A DNA stretch of 47,184 bases from an uncultured Clostridia bacterium (GTDB taxonomy: Bacteria > Bacillota > Clostridia > Christensenellales > UBA3700). The DNA lies in contig CAMXSN010000011.1 of the NCBI GenBank assembly GCA_947246685.1, forward strand, positions 1 through 47,184, given 5' to 3'. The translations under genes were made by a program, and so were the position numbers. Shown one piece after another: positions 7,771 to 15,947 of the stretch (positions are counted from its first letter, which is position 1; each line of letters starts with the position of its first letter). Below the pieces are notes generated by a model. That model was not told where the DNA came from, searched no databases, and saw only the letters and a list, made by a program, of their open reading frames with translations.

Positions 7771-9637
7771 CGTCGTTGCCTCCTTTGTCCGCGCCGAGCG
7801 TTAATCCTGCGGCGCTCATTATTCTATGATTTCTTATGTGTTCGTCGATGAGGTTTATCATATCGGCGTCTTTTTCTTCAAGCAGTCTTTTGAGATGCTC
7901 TTCGATATGCAACGAGTGATCGTCGTAGTCGGCGACTTGCACTTCGATTTTGCCGAATTCGAGATTTTCTTTCATAGCTTTTTTTCTGTGACCTTCGTCG
8001 ACGTCTTTGCCCGACTCCCAGTTTCCCAGCCCCAAAATTTCAAGAATCTTGAGCTTGTTGCGACTGGATATCTCGCCGTTGTCTCCGTTGAAAATGCCGA
8101 GTTTGGCAAGTTCCAACACCATATTCCTGCGGTTTTCCAACGTATCCGTCAATTCGTTTTCGTTATCGAACACAAGGTCGTCGCTCTGCAAATCGCTGGC
8201 GTTGAAATATGCCAGTTCCACGTCGCCGTTGTCCCCCGAGAACCTCTTCATTCTTCTGGTCTTGCAAAACTGCTTGTAAAGTCTGAGCATCTGCTCGCAT
8301 ATTCTCTTGATTCCCATTCTGAGCGAATTGGTTGCGATAGACAGACGCGTGTCGTCCTGCTCGACCAACAATCCTATCGCCTTGCCGGAAAGCTGATTAA
8401 ACACGTTGGAATATTTACTCAACTCGCTCACTCCGGATATCGTCGTAAACTCGGTAAGTATCCTCTCTTCTTCATATTGAAAATCTATGGGCACTTTGCC
8501 CGTTTCGAGCAACCTAGGCGGATTGGCGCCCTGCCTGTAGATCAATACTTTGCCGGGCGACAGCCCTTCTTCTTCGAGATTATCGGTATCTATCGAGCCG
8601 TCTTCGACGGTCATAACTCCCATAGCGAGTCTGTTGATAAACTCGTGCTTGCGATTCTTGACCGCATTGTAAGCCCTCTGCAAGGGAATGAGCCTTTCGA
8701 TTATGCTCGTGCCGTAGAAACAGCCGAGTTTGTCAAGACAAATAATTCGCGTGAAAGGAAAACCGCGCTGCTCGCCGTATTCGTTGATATACGGCAGGTC
8801 TCCGTAGTGCAGCAATTTGTTGCCGGCTACCGCCGCGTATTCTCCGTTGGGTTTGTCAACGGTGGGACGCGTGTAGCGCTCTATCACCACGCACATATCG
8901 TGCGCCGCGCTTTCGAGCATATTGGGAACGCTAGCGCTGTAGCCCAATCCTCCGCCCACCTGAGCGTTGTCGAGAGAAAACACGTTGACGTCCTCCCCTT
9001 CTACTTCCACTCCCCAGATATCCTTAATCTCATCAACGTGATAAGCCTTGGCATGGATGATACTTCTGCAATCGCCGACGTTGGCAGTCGTAATGCTGTC
9101 TGGGAAAATCTCATACGGAGGCACGACGCTTACGCTGACGTCGCCCTCTCTGACGTATTTTCCGTCTTTACCCGCGCCAATGATTTTGCCCTTGTCCGGA
9201 GACCATACAGTCTTGAAAAAACAACTGCCCGTAACTTCGCTCCAGGTACTCGCCTCGTTGAGCAGCAGACTGACGTCGTTTTCTTCGCACAGCGCTTTGA
9301 CGATTTGAGTGGAAAGTTTTGCCGTCTGCACGTCGCTGTCGTCCGTGCTGAAAGGGCGTACGCTCACTCCGCATTTAAGCCGATTGAGTTTTGAAAGTCT
9401 GGTCTCTATTATCGACGAAATGTGATTGTAGACCTCTCTTTCCTGCCAGAAATACTGCTTGCCGTATTGCTCTATATCTCCGACCGGAGATATCTCGGAA
9501 TATTGATTGCCGTTGAAAAAGTTCATATTTAACCGCCACTGCAATTCAAGCGGTTTACGTTCTTCCCTGCGTCTTTCAAAATCCTTTCTTACGTCCGCCA
9601 CTATATCCTGCGCAAATAAAGTTTGATTTCTTCTCAT
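7748..9637 (-). CDS. Phage portal protein (P22-like)
   Basis: The portal forms the twelve-subunit ring through which DNA enters and leaves the head. The 629-residue protein begins MRRNQTLFAQDIV. It includes WRLNMNFFNGNQYSEI, YNHISSIIETRLSKL, RYNAVKNRKHEFINRLAMGVMTVEDGSID, KVLIYRQG and TISGVSELSKYSN.FNQLSGKAIGLL, the pattern of P22-type portals. An in-frame ATG exists 24 bp upstream, but the ATG at 9637 has AAAGGAGGG at correct spacing and overlaps the previous stop as ATGA, so it is chosen. It is shorter than P22 gp1 (725 aa) and lacks the long C-terminal barrel. Confidence 0.85.
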   Translation of the reverse strand: MRRNQTLFAQDIVADVRKDFERRREERKPLELQWRLNMNFFNGNQYSEISPVGDIEQYGKQYFWQEREVYNHISSIIETRLSKLNRLKCGVSVRPFSTDDSDVQTAKLSTQIVKALCEENDVSLLLNEASTWSEVTGSCFFKTVWSPDKGKIIGAGKDGKYVREGDVSVSVVPPYEIFPDSITTANVGDCRSIIHAKAYHVDEIKDIWGVEVEGEDVNVFSLDNAQVGGGLGYSASVPNMLESAAHDMCVVIERYTRPTVDKPNGEYAAVAGNKLLHYGDLPYINEYGEQRGFPFTRIICLDKLGCFYGTSIIERLIPLQRAYNAVKNRKHEFINRLAMGVMTVEDGSIDTDNLEEEGLSPGKVLIYRQGANPPRLLETGKVPIDFQYEEERILTEFTTISGVSELSKYSNVFNQLSGKAIGLLVEQDDTRLSIATNSLRMGIKRICEQMLRLYKQFCKTRRMKRFSGDNGDVELAYFNASDLQSDDLVFDNENELTDTLENRRNMVLELAKLGIFNGDNGEISSRNKLKILEILGLGNWESGKDVDEGHRKKAMKENLEFGKIEVQVADYDDHSLHIEEHLKRLLEEKDADMINLIDEHIRNHRIMSAAGLTLGADKGGNDGGIRAIE

Positions 9638-9831
9638 CGATTTCCCTCCTTTCTCCCGCAAGTTTTGTCAAACAGCCGCTGCAGTCCGCCGTAAACTTCC
9701 TGCGCGCAGCATTCGCAAAGATGAACGTAATTCTCGACGGGCGCGTCGTCGGGAACAAGCGAATACGCAGCTAAGTTCGCGCACTTGCCCATATCGCATT
9801 TCAGTTTACGGTTCTGAACTATTATTTTCAT
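9634..9831 (-). CDS. Small Cys-rich phage protein, possible zinc knuckle (65 aa)
   Basis: A 65-residue protein with Cys12, Cys17, His37, Cys39, Cys41 and Cys42 (HLCECC). The cysteine and histidine spacing could bind a metal. It is real: AAAGGAGAGG precedes its ATG, and its TGA overlaps the portal's ATG. It also overlaps the 3' end of the 96-residue gene upstream. A similar short Cys protein between terminase and portal is common in clostridial phages in my experience, but no function is established. Confidence 0.65.
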   Translation of the reverse strand: MKIIVQNRKLKCDMGKCANLAAYSLVPDDAPVENYVHLCECCAQEVYGGLQRLFDKTCGRKEGNR

Positions 9832-10096
9832 TTTCCTCTCCTTTTGCTTTGCTCAGCAAACTCGCGAGCAAACTCTCTTTGTATTTTTGCAGTTCTTCGT
9901 CGCTCATCGCCGTCAATTCCGCCGTGCGGGATTTCAACTCGACGTAAGCCTTTGCCGCCGCCAAGTCGGGAGGAAAATGCTTGGTGCTAATCTTTCTCTT
10001 GACCAACTCGTTCTCTCCCGAATATTCCTCGGTAATCTCCCTGATATCGTAGCCGACGGCGCGTCTTAATATTGCTGACTCTATCTCGTCGTTCAT
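9806..10096 (-). CDS. Phage protein resembling the C-terminal part of small terminase subunits (96 aa)
   Basis: The sequence RRAVGYDIREITEEYSGENELVKRKISTKHFPPDLAAAKAYVELK matches the pattern (aromatic-GYxxxExxEEY...LVKRKxxTKxxPPDxxAxxxxLE) seen in the C-terminal half of small terminase subunits of Firmicutes phages. There is no N-terminal helix-turn-helix, so it would be a trimmed form or a related accessory. It lies downstream of the large terminase gene rather than before it. The ribosome binding site GGAGGAG precedes the ATG. Its 3' end overlaps the Cys-rich gene by 26 bp. Confidence 0.6.
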   Translation of the reverse strand: MNDEIESAILRRAVGYDIREITEEYSGENELVKRKISTKHFPPDLAAAKAYVELKSRTAELTAMSDEELQKYKESLLASLLSKAKGEENENNSSEP

Positions 10097-10108
10097 AACT
10101 CCTCCGTC

Positions 10109-11536
10109 CTAAACAATGCGTTTTCTCGACAGAGCATTCGCAAGTTTTTGTTTGTCTTTCTGAATTACGCTCAAAGCGACGTCGGGCGCTTTTGCCGACT
10201 GCGGTCTTGACGCGATATAATACCTCAGCGCGTCGAGAGCATGATCGTCTTTTTTCAGAGGTCTGTCGCCTTTGCTCCACCAATAGCTCTTGAGTTCTCT
10301 GATAAGATTGACGCAACAGGAAAATATCTTGAGTTTACCCTCGGCAAAATAGCTTTTGACCTTGGCTATACCTGAAAACAGATTCTTATCCACCTTTGTA
10401 TTGACGACTATGCCTCTGTCGTAGAACAGTTCCGATACGCTCCGCTGACTTGCCAAAGTACGTTGGTCGGCGGCGCTGTCGATCAACGCCCGCAATCTGC
10501 CTCTGGAATCTCTGTGCCAACCAAGATCGTACGCCAATTTGTGTATCGCGTCGGCATGCCAATCTATGTCTTTGCCTGCCATATACGACTCTGCGACTAC
10601 GAATACGTTGCCGTCGTAGTCCACGGCGAAAAAAAGACACGCCAAAGGATTGTTCAGCCCGGGATCTATCGAAATATTGTCCTGCCACTCAAACGGCACG
10701 TCGAAAGGAGCTATGACGTGAGCGGACGGATCGAATTCTTTATAGACTATCCCCTCCGCTTCGCTGAAGCGGCCGTATCTTCTCGACGAGAGAGTCTCCT
10801 CGTCCATATGTCCCGAAAGATTTGATATTTCCTCGGAATCGAGAAATGGATTATCAGCCCACTCGACGTGCTCGTGCCACACCTCTTCGTCCTGAGCGGA
10901 ATTGAGATATATCTCGTCGTATACCCAAGTCAATCCTTTGAGCGGAGTCATAGTGCCCCATATCTCTCCCAACCTATCTATAACTCTCATCCTGCATTCG
11001 TCGTAAATATCTTTAGGCGGTTCTTCGTCAAACCAAACGAAGTCAAGCGACGTTCCCTGAAATTTTTCACGTCCCTGATCGCAGCTTTTGAAAGATATTT
11101 TTGAAGTTCCGCCAAATACGTTTTTGATAAGAATATAATCGATTATCCCATATTGAGCCGAAGCCTTCTTGCCCGATTGCATGACGATATCCTCTATCCA
11201 ATCGGGATTGACGTAACTCAAAAATTTGCTTTGCGCGACGTCGCGTTGCACCTCGTAAGACAGCGACACCACCCATCCGGCAACGTCCTTACGATTCTGC
11301 CTGTAAGGATGTATTCCTCGCGCCCACCACACCGCCTCGACTGCGCCGCACTCCGTTTTGCCGCTTCTGTTGCCGCCGAAAACCCATCTGTTGCGTTTGG
11401 CGCATCTGTGGAAGATCATTTGTTTTTCATGAACTTTTTCTCCCGTGTTATATAGCGCGAGTTTGTCGTTGAACTCTCGTCTGCGCTCTTCTTTCTCGAT
11501 CGAATATAAGGTATAAAGTATTTGCTTTTCCGTCAT
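10109..11536 (-). CDS. terL: Phage terminase large subunit
   Basis: TerL is the ATP-driven motor and nuclease that packages phage DNA through the portal. The 475-residue protein has Walker A FGGNRSGKT (53-61) and Walker B VWFDEE (167-172, acidic residues 170-172). The RNase H-like nuclease domain is marked by ISIDPGLNNP, ALIDSAADQ and a final DHALDALRYYI. All catalytic landmarks are intact. It is the first gene of the minus-strand phage operon, downstream of a TTGACG-17-TATAGA promoter (11553-11581). The ribosome binding site is a weak GGTGA. Confidence 0.93.
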   Translation of the reverse strand: MTEKQILYTLYSIEKEERRREFNDKLALYNTGEKVHEKQMIFHRCAKRNRWVFGGNRSGKTECGAVEAVWWARGIHPYRQNRKDVAGWVVSLSYEVQRDVAQSKFLSYVNPDWIEDIVMQSGKKASAQYGIIDYILIKNVFGGTSKISFKSCDQGREKFQGTSLDFVWFDEEPPKDIYDECRMRVIDRLGEIWGTMTPLKGLTWVYDEIYLNSAQDEEVWHEHVEWADNPFLDSEEISNLSGHMDEETLSSRRYGRFSEAEGIVYKEFDPSAHVIAPFDVPFEWQDNISIDPGLNNPLACLFFAVDYDGNVFVVAESYMAGKDIDWHADAIHKLAYDLGWHRDSRGRLRALIDSAADQRTLASQRSVSELFYDRGIVVNTKVDKNLFSGIAKVKSYFAEGKLKIFSCCVNLIRELKSYWWSKGDRPLKKDDHALDALRYYIASRPQSAKAPDVALSVIQKDKQKLANALSRKRIV

Positions 11537-11552
11537 AATACGTCACCGAACG

Positions 11553-11581
11553 TCTATATTTTTTTTTAATTATTCCGTCAA
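11553..11581 (-). promoter_or_regulatory. Sigma-A-type promoter of the phage morphogenesis operon
   Basis: On the minus strand TTGACG (11576-11581) and TATAGA (11553-11558) are separated by exactly 17 bases, 17 bp upstream of the terL ATG. Its -35 box lies only five bases from the -35 box of the opposite promoter serving the SH3-protein gene, so the two promoters are back to back. Confidence 0.6.
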
Positions 11582-11586
11582 TAGTA

Positions 11587-11615
11587 TTGTAAAAATTCTT
11601 AAAATAGAATATAAT
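11587..11615 (+). promoter_or_regulatory. Sigma-A-type promoter of the SH3 membrane-protein gene
   Basis: TTGTAA (11587-11592) and a perfect TATAAT (11610-11615) are 17 bases apart. Transcription would start near 11622, leaving a leader of about 20 nt before the ATG at 11641. Confidence 0.65.
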
Positions 11616-11640
11616 TAAAATATTACTGAAAGAGGTATAT

Positions 11641-12417
11641 ATGAAAAAGGTAATCATACTTGCGTTGCTTATCACTGTACTTGCCGTTGTTTTCATCGGC
11701 GGCGGAGTATGTTCGGCAGATGAAAGCGACGTCTACTATTACACGTCTCAGAATATAGAAATGCGAGTAACTCCCTCTCCCGAATCCAAGGTTGCGATAT
11801 ACGTTCCCGCAACCTATGCTTTCAAATATGTCGAGACTTTGGAAAACTACGTCAAGATCAACTACAACGGCTATGAGGGATATATCTCGGCAAGCGCGTT
11901 TACTTCATATTGCAAGCCCGTCACCGAAAAATGGGGCGGCGAACCTTACGAATACGCAATCGCAAACGATATAATATCCAAAGAAGGCACTTTGACGATG
12001 TATAATATGGACATAGACATGTCGGCTTTCGACCCATATCTGACTAGCGCGGTGACAGTCAACAAGGTCTACGGATATTACGTCAAAAACAACGAATATT
12101 ACTTCCTTGTCAACTACACTGCCTACAACGACACCAAGGACAGATATATCAAAGCCTCCGATACCAAAGATCTCGTCAATTTTACGTCGGCGACGATCTC
12201 TCCCAGCGCAGGATATCTCAAACAAACCGCACCCGACGAGATCACCAGCGGAGACAATAATCCCGGAGGCAAACCCGGTTCCAACATGACGACAAAATCT
12301 CCGACAAACAATTTGGAGCGATATATTCTCATAGCGGTAATCGCAGTGCTGTGCGTCGTCATCATCATTCTTATTTTTGCGCCTAACAGATCAAGACGCA
12401 ATCCCAACAACGGCTAA
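11641..12417 (+). CDS. Secreted/membrane-anchored SH3-like domain protein (258 aa)
   Basis: The protein has an N-terminal signal sequence (residues 4-22) and then a bacterial SH3-like segment (about 30-85: MRVTPSPESKVAIYVP, YVKINYNGYEGYISASAF). A second beta-rich region follows (about 110-190). Next come a Gly/Asn/Pro/Thr linker and a C-terminal transmembrane helix (about 228-248) followed by basic residues. It would sit outside the cell, held by one C-terminal helix. Such domains often bind cell-wall peptides or glycans. It has its own promoter and terminator and is divergent from the phage operon. It may be a phage cargo (lysogenic conversion) gene or a host gene bordering the phage. Confidence 0.78.
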   Translation: MKKVIILALLITVLAVVFIGGGVCSADESDVYYYTSQNIEMRVTPSPESKVAIYVPATYAFKYVETLENYVKINYNGYEGYISASAFTSYCKPVTEKWGGEPYEYAIANDIISKEGTLTMYNMDIDMSAFDPYLTSAVTVNKVYGYYVKNNEYYFLVNYTAYNDTKDRYIKASDTKDLVNFTSATISPSAGYLKQTAPDEITSGDNNPGGKPGSNMTTKSPTNNLERYILIAVIAVLCVVIIILIFAPNRSRRNPNNG

Positions 12418-12441
12418 ACGACGCCTATAGACACGCATGCA

Positions 12442-12472
12442 AAAAGCCGTAAAAATACGGCTTTTATTTTTT
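12442..12472 (+). terminator. Rho-independent terminator after the SH3-protein gene
   Basis: AAAAGCCGT and ACGGCTTTT form a nine-bp stem around AAAAAT, followed by ATTTTTT. It lies 24 bp after the stop codon. The A-rich 5' side means it can also work for the gene on the opposite strand. Confidence 0.85.
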
Positions 12473-12496
12473 GTTATAGCAGTAGAATTCGTCGCG

Positions 12497-13018
12497 CTAT
12501 CCGCATCTTTTTGCGTTGAGGACTTTTCGACCGACGAGAACTTTTTCGGTAATTGTAGTTTGTTTTTCTTCATCCGAAGCTTTTTCGTTGAGTTTGATAA
12601 AAATAGGTTCCTTCGCATAGCGCTTTTCCAACCAACTTTCGTCGTATCCTTTAACTTCGCAAACGTTTGCAAAAGATTTAAGCGCCAATGCATGCCTTCT
12701 GAAAATATTTCTCAGACACGTTCCGCTATCCAAAGCTATTTTATCAAAGGTCTGCCTCTTGATATATCTGCGCGTCAACACGTCTTTGTAAACGGGCTTA
12801 ATCGCCGCAAGCGCTAAATCGACAATCACCTTTGCGTTGATTAAATTTTCCTTTCTCTTGTTGTTATCCAGCATTTTCTGCATCAATTCCAGCGCGTTGC
12901 CCTGATAAGAAAAACTGTTTAACGCCAACAGCTTGTTTCTTCTGTCAATCGATTCTGTGATAATAGGCAGCAACCTGTATGCCATCAATAAACTTTTTGA
13001 CCATTTGTCCTGATCCAT
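12497..13018 (-). CDS. ArpU-like / sigma-70 region 4-like phage late-gene regulator
   Basis: A 173-residue protein. The helical N-terminal half is followed by VLTRRYIKRQTFDKIALDSGTCLRNIFRRHALALKSFANV (about residues 94-133), which reads as a sigma-region-4-style helix-turn-helix like those of phage ArpU/RinA late activators. The C-terminus is charged. Two ATG codons are adjacent; the second (13018) has the better distance from GGAGG. Its place next to the terminase operon suggests it switches on the morphogenesis genes. No separate promoter is obvious. Confidence 0.6.
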   Translation of the reverse strand: MDQDKWSKSLLMAYRLLPIITESIDRRNKLLALNSFSYQGNALELMQKMLDNNKRKENLINAKVIVDLALAAIKPVYKDVLTRRYIKRQTFDKIALDSGTCLRNIFRRHALALKSFANVCEVKGYDESWLEKRYAKEPIFIKLNEKASDEEKQTTITEKVLVGRKVLNAKRCG

Positions 13019-13273
13019 CATTCACCTCCCCTGCGGTATCTCAATATATTTAACAGACATGGATTTCTTCCAATTCCGCTCACACCACAAGTATAGAACC
13101 GCATAGAACTGAATTGCAAACGTTTATGACACAAATATGAACATTTGTTTGCATATTTTTACAATAGACTGTCTATATCGACCCATATGGGTAAAAATTC
13201 GGACAAAATTTTGATATTTTAGATAATATGCCAAACGCTCGATAGTTTTAGATCGATTGACAATAATAAATAT

Positions 13274-13940
13274 CCACCAGCTCAGCTGGTGGTTTTTCTG
13301 TTTCGGGCGTAGCCCTTTGTTACTAGCCACACGAAATCGTGTTTGTTTTGTCCGCCTCGTGCTTTTTACTGCTTGAACGGATCAAGCATTTCGCTCATGC
13401 TCATTTGCTCTATCATCTTATCCTCTTTCAGTTGGTTTGCTATGTATTCCGCTATTTTCTTTGTATTCTTTCCTACTGTATCTACATAGTATCCTCTACA
13501 CCAAAATTCTCTGTTGCGGTATTTGTATTTCATATTTGCCCATCTTTGGTATATCATCAGGCTACTTTTTCCTTTCAAAAATCCTACAAATCCCGCAACG
13601 CTCATTTTGGGCGGTATCTCTACCAACATATGTATATGGTCAGGACATACTTCTGCTTCTATTATATTTACTCCCTTCCAATTACATAATTCTCTTAATA
13701 TTGCTCCTATTTCTCTCTTCTTCTCTCCATAGAATACTTTTCTTCGATATTTTGGTGCAAATACTATATGATATTTGCAATTCCATGTTGTATGTGATAG
13801 ACTGTTTGTAATAGTTTCGTTTTTCATTTTTGTGCTCCTTTTGTTTAGATTTGCCTTGGCGGACAAATCTATTATAACAAAAGGAGTGCTATTTTTTACT
13901 CACCGGTAAACCTCTTTTGAACCCCCAGACTATCTGGGGG
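13274..13940 (-). mobile_element. IS200-type insertion sequence (tnpA only)
   Basis: The element holds a single Y1 transposase gene flanked by two perfect imperfect-loop hairpins. CCACCAGC-TCA-GCTGGTGG (13274-13292) lies on the 3' side, and CCCCCAGA-CTA-TCTGGGGG (13922-13940) on the 5' side. Subterminal hairpins at both ends and no inverted terminal repeats are the hallmark of IS200/IS605 elements, which move as single strands. There is no tnpB. Exact ends cannot be set from one copy; they should lie within about 20 bases outside the hairpins. It inserted between the phage regulator and the two-component system. Confidence 0.8.
13366..13827 (-). CDS. tnpA: IS200/IS605-family Y1 transposase TnpA
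   Basis: The 153-residue protein carries the HUH motif as DHIHMLVEIPP (His64, His66). The catalytic tyrosine is in KKIAEYIANQ (Tyr128), close to the position of Tyr127 in the IS608 enzyme. YHIVFAPKYRRKVF near the start and FWCRGYYVDTVGKN are further family marks. An in-frame ATG lies 39 bp upstream, but the ATG at 13827 follows AAAGGAG. The gene looks intact, so the copy may be active. Confidence 0.92.
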   Translation of the reverse strand: MKNETITNSLSHTTWNCKYHIVFAPKYRRKVFYGEKKREIGAILRELCNWKGVNIIEAEVCPDHIHMLVEIPPKMSVAGFVGFLKGKSSLMIYQRWANMKYKYRNREFWCRGYYVDTVGKNTKKIAEYIANQLKEDKMIEQMSMSEMLDPFKQ

Positions 13941-13950
13941 TTTTCGATAA

Positions 13951-13979
13951 CAAAAAAACAGATCGGCTTAACCGATCCG
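13951..13979 (-). terminator. Rho-independent terminator of the two-component operon
   Basis: On the minus strand GATCGG-TTAAG-CCGATC is followed by TG and seven T residues. It begins 17 bp after the histidine kinase stop codon. Confidence 0.85.
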
Positions 13980-13995
13980 TAAAGATTGTTTGATT

Positions 13996-15036
13996 TTAAG
14001 CTGTAGGAATGTGCACGGTAAATATCGACCCTTCGCCCTCTTTGCTCGACACGTCTATCGAACAATGCGAATCGTCCAATATTTTTTTGACAAGCGCAAG
14101 TCCCAATCCGTTGCCCTCTCTTGCTCGCGAAGTATCGCCTTGATAGAATTTATCGAATATCCTATCCCTCACTTCGTCAGACATGCCTATCCCGTTATCT
14201 TTGACGGTAAAAGTGGCTTCCGTGCCGTATTTTTTGAGAATGATATTTATTTCTCCCCCGTCGTTGCTGAACTTTATCGCATTGGAAATGAGATTTTGCC
14301 ACACCTGAGCAAAAAGCGCCTCGTCATAGAATATCGTGACTTCGTCGAGATCCAAATTCAGCTCTATATTCTTTTGGCTCCATTTATCTTCGAGCATAAT
14401 TACCGCCTGTCTTATCTGCTCGTCGATTCTAAAATCGTTGGGCTGTATGATAGCATGATTTTCTAACTTGCTGAGACGCAGTATATTCGACGTCAGCGTC
14501 GTAAGACTGTCGGACGACTCTATAATATTGTTGCAATATTCGATGAGTTCCGCTTGGTCTTTACAGTCTTTAATTAGTTCGGCATAACCTTTGATGCTTG
14601 CGAGCGGAGTCTTGAATTCGTGAGATACGTTGGTAACAAAATCGCTTTTCAAAGTTTTATTTTTGTCAAGCTCGTTGACCATGACGTTAAAGTTGTGAGT
14701 GAGCATGGATATCTCGTCGTTTTTGACTTCTCCGTTCTTCTTGGTCTGCTCTTTGAGCTGAATGGAAAAATCCCCGTGGGCAACGCGCTTTGTGACTTCG
14801 CATAGCTCCCGTATAGGAGTAAAAAACGCCTTGTTGATTATGATTGACAGCACGAGACCTATTACGATACTGGATATCGCGGCGATTATTATCGTCCACC
14901 ACGTATCTTCGACTTTTACTTGAAAATGTTCGAGAAGATAGTAAGCGCCGGAAAATATACCCGACGCGGCAAGTATGGAAATAAAGCTCGCCAAACTGAG
15001 CTTGATAAACATATCTCTTCTTGGTTTTTTCTGCAT
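13996..15036 (-). CDS. Sensor histidine kinase with short extracytoplasmic loop
   Basis: A 346-residue membrane kinase. TM1 (about 12-32) and TM2 (about 47-67) enclose only about 14 external residues, followed by a HAMP-like linker (70-122). The HisKA box is NVSHEFKTPLASIKGYAELI (His139). The catalytic domain has NLISNAIKFS, DNGIGM, FDKFYQGD and GNGLGLALVKKI. So short a loop suggests signal sensing within the membrane or through a partner protein. An upstream GTG (15045) would touch the AGGAG site, so the ATG at 15036, eight bases from it, is preferred. It pairs with the response regulator 17 bp upstream. Confidence 0.92.
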   Translation of the reverse strand: MQKKPRRDMFIKLSLASFISILAASGIFSGAYYLLEHFQVKVEDTWWTIIIAAISSIVIGLVLSIIINKAFFTPIRELCEVTKRVAHGDFSIQLKEQTKKNGEVKNDEISMLTHNFNVMVNELDKNKTLKSDFVTNVSHEFKTPLASIKGYAELIKDCKDQAELIEYCNNIIESSDSLTTLTSNILRLSKLENHAIIQPNDFRIDEQIRQAVIMLEDKWSQKNIELNLDLDEVTIFYDEALFAQVWQNLISNAIKFSNDGGEINIILKKYGTEATFTVKDNGIGMSDEVRDRIFDKFYQGDTSRAREGNGLGLALVKKILDDSHCSIDVSSKEGEGSIFTVHIPTA

Positions 15037-15053
15037 AAACGCCACTCCTGTTG

Positions 15054-15725
15054 TTATTTTTTAACGGCTTTGTAGCCAAGTCCGCGTATGGTCGCGATTT
15101 CAAAATCCGAATTATTCTTGAATTTGTCTCTGATGCGTGTGATATGCACGTCCACCGTGCGCTCAACCGTCTCGCTGTCCGCTCCCCAAAATTCTTCCAT
15201 GAGCTGACTTCTTGTAAATATTTTGTTGGGATACGACAGCAGTTTGTAGAGAATATAGAATTCCTTTTGCGGCAATTCAATTCTGCCCGACGACGTTATC
15301 GCAGTCAGCGAATCGTATTCCAACGTCGTACCGCCTATGACCAGCTTTCTCTCGCTGACAATCTGCGAGCGTCTTAGCAACGCTCCCGTTCTCAACACCA
15401 ATTCGTTGGTATCTATAGGCTTGACCATATAGTCGTCTATGCCGAGCAAAAAGCCTTTTTTCTTGGCGTCGAAATCATCCATTGCCGTCATAAACAGTAT
15501 TGGGATATCCTGATTGACAGAACGTATCTTTTCGGCGAAACCGTATCCGTCCATGACTGGCATCATAATATCAGATATTATCAAATCGTAATGCCCTTCG
15601 TTGAATTTATCAATCCCGCTCTGACCGTTGAGAGCCATATCTGCGGAATATCCGTTCTGTTCCAATACCGTACGCACAAGCTTATTGAGTTTTATATCGT
15701 CCTCTACGACGAGTATCTTTATCAT
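15054..15725 (-). CDS. OmpR/PhoB-family response regulator
   Basis: The 223-residue protein has a receiver domain with the acidic pair at 9-10, phospho-acceptor Asp52 (DLIISDIMMPVMDG) and Lys near 102. It is followed by a winged-helix DNA-binding domain (YKLLSYPNKIFTRSQLMEEFWG, ERTVDVHITRIRDKF). This is the partner of the histidine kinase that follows. The ribosome binding site AGAGGA precedes the ATG. The target genes cannot be inferred; neighbours include transport and translation-factor genes rather than an obvious regulon. Confidence 0.94.
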   Translation of the reverse strand: MIKILVVEDDIKLNKLVRTVLEQNGYSADMALNGQSGIDKFNEGHYDLIISDIMMPVMDGYGFAEKIRSVNQDIPILFMTAMDDFDAKKKGFLLGIDDYMVKPIDTNELVLRTGALLRRSQIVSERKLVIGGTTLEYDSLTAITSSGRIELPQKEFYILYKLLSYPNKIFTRSQLMEEFWGADSETVERTVDVHITRIRDKFKNNSDFEIATIRGLGYKAVKK

Positions 15726-15947
15726 AAATTCCTCTGACTATATAATGATATTATTAATAAATAAGGTCTTTTCAAATCAAATTTACAAAAATATTTTGCC
15801 TTCGCAACCTTTTATATATTATAACACGATATTTATCAGTTGTAAATATACAAAAATTATAGCCGCATAGGCGGTCCGCTCGCTTGACTTCGCTTAGAGC
15901 TTAGACGCGCCGTATACGGCTTTAACATTATATTTTTATTGCGATAA

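Noticed and set aside
7826..9394. 522-codon plus-strand frame opposite the portal gene
   Set aside because: It is antisense to a protein with clear portal motifs, with no start signal and no recognisable domain. The length reflects codon bias of the real gene.
13124..13330. 68-codon minus-strand frame beside the IS200 element
   Set aside because: It overlaps the IS end hairpin, lacks a binding site and shows no coding character.
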